Positions 32,269 to 33,900 of a stretch of DNA of 33,900 nucleotides are shown here, one piece after another (the stretch's first letter is position 1; every line of letters starts with the position of its first letter). The translations under genes and the position numbers were made by a program. Location: positions 1 to 33,900 of the forward strand of contig CAKUFW010000016.1 in the NCBI GenBank assembly GCA_934650975.1. The letters run 5' to 3'. The notes under the pieces are model-generated. The model had not been told where the DNA came from. It ran no database searches and was given only the letters and a program-made list of their open reading frames with translations. Source of the stretch: an uncultured Collinsella sp. GTDB taxonomy: Bacteria; Actinomycetota; Coriobacteriia; Coriobacteriales; Coriobacteriaceae.

Positions 32269-33900
32269 CTACTCGATCGAGAAGATCACAGGATAGAGCG
32301 GCTGCTCGCCACGATGGGCGTCGACCTCCAGATCGGGCTGAGCCTCCTCGATAGCCTCGACGATCTCCTGGAAGGCCTCGTCGGACAGCTCCTCGCCGGC
32401 CAGAATCGTCAACGCGTCGCCCTCCTCTTCCTCCTGCATGCGGTTGATGCAGTCGAGCGTGACCTGCTTCACATCGGAGCCGACCACATCGATGGAGCCG
32501 GCGATGATGCCCATGACGTCACCGGAGTGAATCGGCGAGCCGTCGGATGCACTGGAGTCGCGCACGGCACGGGTGACCTCGCCATCGCGGACCTCGCTGA
32601 TGGCGTCGACCATAGCGGCAACGGCATCCTCGAGCTCGGAATCGGGCAGGACCGCGAACAGTGCGGAGAAGGCCTGCGGGACGGTCTTGGTGGGAACGAC
32701 GGCGACCTTCTTGTCGGTGCAGGCGGAGGCAGCGGCCTCGGCAGCCATGCGGATGTTGCCATTGTTGGGCAGGATGATGACCGAGGTCGCGTTGACCTGG
32801 TCCACGGCGCCCAGCAGGTCGGCGGTCGAGGGGTTCATGGTCTGGCCACCCGACACGATCACGTCGACGCCGAGGGACTTGAGAATGTCGGCCTCGCCGG
32901 AGCCGGCGGCAACGGCGACAAAGCCCAGGGCCTTCGCGGGCTCGGCGGCCTTCTCCTGGTCCTCGTGGATCTTGGCGGTACGGTCGTGGGCCTCCATCTC
33001 CATGTTATGGATAAAGACCTCGTAGATCTGGCCAAGCTGGAGCATATGCTCGAGCACCAGGTTCGGGGTGTTGGAGTGCACATGGATCTTGTAATCGGGG
33101 TACGCGCCCACGAGCAGCTCACAGTCGCCCATGGAGCCCAGGAACTTAAGGCACTCGTCCTCGTCAAACGGGGCGTCGGCCTTAAAGAGGAACTCGTTGC
33201 AGTAACGGAACTCCGAGCCCTCCCAGTCGTCGTTGGCCTCGATCTCAACACGGTCGAGAGCGGCGTCGCGGGCAGAGCCAGCGGAGTCAAACGTAGCGGA
33301 GAAATCCTCAACCACAGTACTGCGGCCAAGGGCAGCGGCAACAAAGTTCTCCAGGAAGATGGCAAAGCCAAAGGCACCGGAGTCGACCACGCCGTTCTCC
33401 TTGAGGACGGGCAACAGGTCGGGCGTGCGGGCGACGGACTGATAGGCCTCGACGACGATGGCATCGAGCGCATCCTCGGCAGAGAACTTCTTCTTCTCGC
33501 ACTCGTCGGCCTTGGTCGAGACATCGCGCAGGACCGTGAGAATCGTGCCCTCGATAGGCTTACGGACCGCCTGGAAGGCAACCTTGACAGCACGACGGAA
33601 GGCGAAGGCGATATTAGCGGACGTTACGGGCTCATCGGCAGAGACAAGGCCCTCGGCCACGCCGCGCAGAATCTGCGAGGTGATGACGCCCGAGTTGCCG
33701 CGGGCGCCCATCAGGGAGCCGTGGGTGATGGCGCCGGCGATGGCCTCCATATCGGCATCGGCGGGAAGCGCAGAGAGCTCCTTGGTCACCGAGGCGAGCG
33801 TGAGCGACATGTTGGTGCCGGTATCGCCGTCGGGTACGGGGAAGACGTTGAGCTTGTTGATCTCCTCGGCCTTGTCGGAAACGGCAGCCGCAGCGATCGG
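32269..33900 (-). CDS. DAK2-domain protein, YloV/FakA-like (N-terminus beyond window)
   Basis: 543 residues are visible and the frame is open to the window end. The N-terminal visible part has the DhaL/DAK2 nucleotide-binding motif VFPVPDGDTGTNMSLTL, with the three Asp/Thr positions that hold Mg-ATP. It continues with HGSLMGARGNSGVITSQILRG, which is diagnostic. The rest contains the FakA-type middle domain and a C-terminal region rich in Asp/Glu. FakA phosphorylates fatty acids bound to FakB (DegV) proteins so that host fatty acids can enter phospholipid synthesis. That activity is inferred here; no fakB is in the window. It stands directly before recG, as yloV does in many Gram-positives, and plsX further along acts in the same lipid pathway. 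Confidence 0.9.
   Translation of the reverse strand, partial: PIAAAAVSDKAEEINKLNVFPVPDGDTGTNMSLTLASVTKELSALPADADMEAIAGAITHGSLMGARGNSGVITSQILRGVAEGLVSADEPVTSANIAFAFRRAVKVAFQAVRKPIEGTILTVLRDVSTKADECEKKKFSAEDALDAIVVEAYQSVARTPDLLPVLKENGVVDSGAFGFAIFLENFVAAALGRSTVVEDFSATFDSAGSARDAALDRVEIEANDDWEGSEFRYCNEFLFKADAPFDEDECLKFLGSMGDCELLVGAYPDYKIHVHSNTPNLVLEHMLQLGQIYEVFIHNMEMEAHDRTAKIHEDQEKAAEPAKALGFVAVAAGSGEADILKSLGVDVIVSGGQTMNPSTADLLGAVDQVNATSVIILPNNGNIRMAAEAAASACTDKKVAVVPTKTVPQAFSALFAVLPDSELEDAVAAMVDAISEVRDGEVTRAVRDSSASDGSPIHSGDVMGIIAGSIDVVGSDVKQVTLDCINRMQEEEEGDALTILAGEELSDEAFQEIVEAIEEAQPDLEVDAHRGEQPLYPVIFSIE

Overview
The window is GC-rich DNA (about 60% by eye) from an actinobacterium. It is most likely a member of the Coriobacteriia such as Collinsella. 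This placement is an inference from gene order, codon use, AGGAGG-type ribosome sites and protein character; no species marker is present. Almost everything is chromosomal housekeeping on the minus strand. Only three genes lie on the plus strand: a glycerol-dehydrogenase-like enzyme, a corrinoid adenosyltransferase and a DUF134-NifX fusion. I see no rRNA, tRNA, CRISPR array, prophage, transposase or toxin-antitoxin pair.

Layout from the left edge: a truncated DUF948 membrane protein; rarA, with a candidate LexA operator over its promoter; a dGTPase; a lone short prepilin peptidase; a palindromic 41-bp repeat that can act as a terminator; a membrane glycosyltransferase; an RluD-type pseudouridine synthase coupled to lspA; a structured non-coding stretch; and ileS preceded by an isoleucine T-box leader (ATC specifier, UGGU acceptor bulge, intrinsic terminator). 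Next come the glycerol-dehydrogenase-like gene, a second copy of the 41-bp palindrome with its loop reversed, DUF523, ftsH, a corrinoid adenosyltransferase, a MATE exporter, a SPOUT rRNA/tRNA methyltransferase, folA and thyA. Divergent from thyA is a DUF134-NifX fusion with a His/Cys-rich tail, behind two TGACATATG(T/C)CA palindromes.

The right half (19.4-33.9 kb) reads in transcription order: yloV/fakA-like (cut by the window end), recG, rsmD, coaD, a SepIVA-like coiled-coil protein, DUF177 (yceD), rpmF, plsX, acpP, rnc, smc, ftsY, ffh. Many joints are 1-10 nt or overlapping (TAATG, ATGA), so translation is probably coupled. The cluster links replication-fork rescue (RecG), rRNA modification and processing (RsmD, RNase III, L32/YceD), CoA and phospholipid synthesis (CoaD, PlsX, ACP), chromosome condensation (SMC) and membrane targeting (FtsY, Ffh). 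The order recG-rsmD-coaD-coiled coil-DUF177-rnc-smc-ftsY-ffh resembles that of mycobacteria and Streptomyces, while rpmF-plsX-acpP-rnc resembles Firmicutes and E. coli.

No wholly new system is evident. The items most worth checking are the SOS-type box at rarA, the two-site palindrome and internal ribosome site of the DUF134-NifX fusion, the unusual T-box sequence at ileS, the inverted-loop palindromic repeats, the structured ileS-lspA spacer and the SepIVA-like protein.
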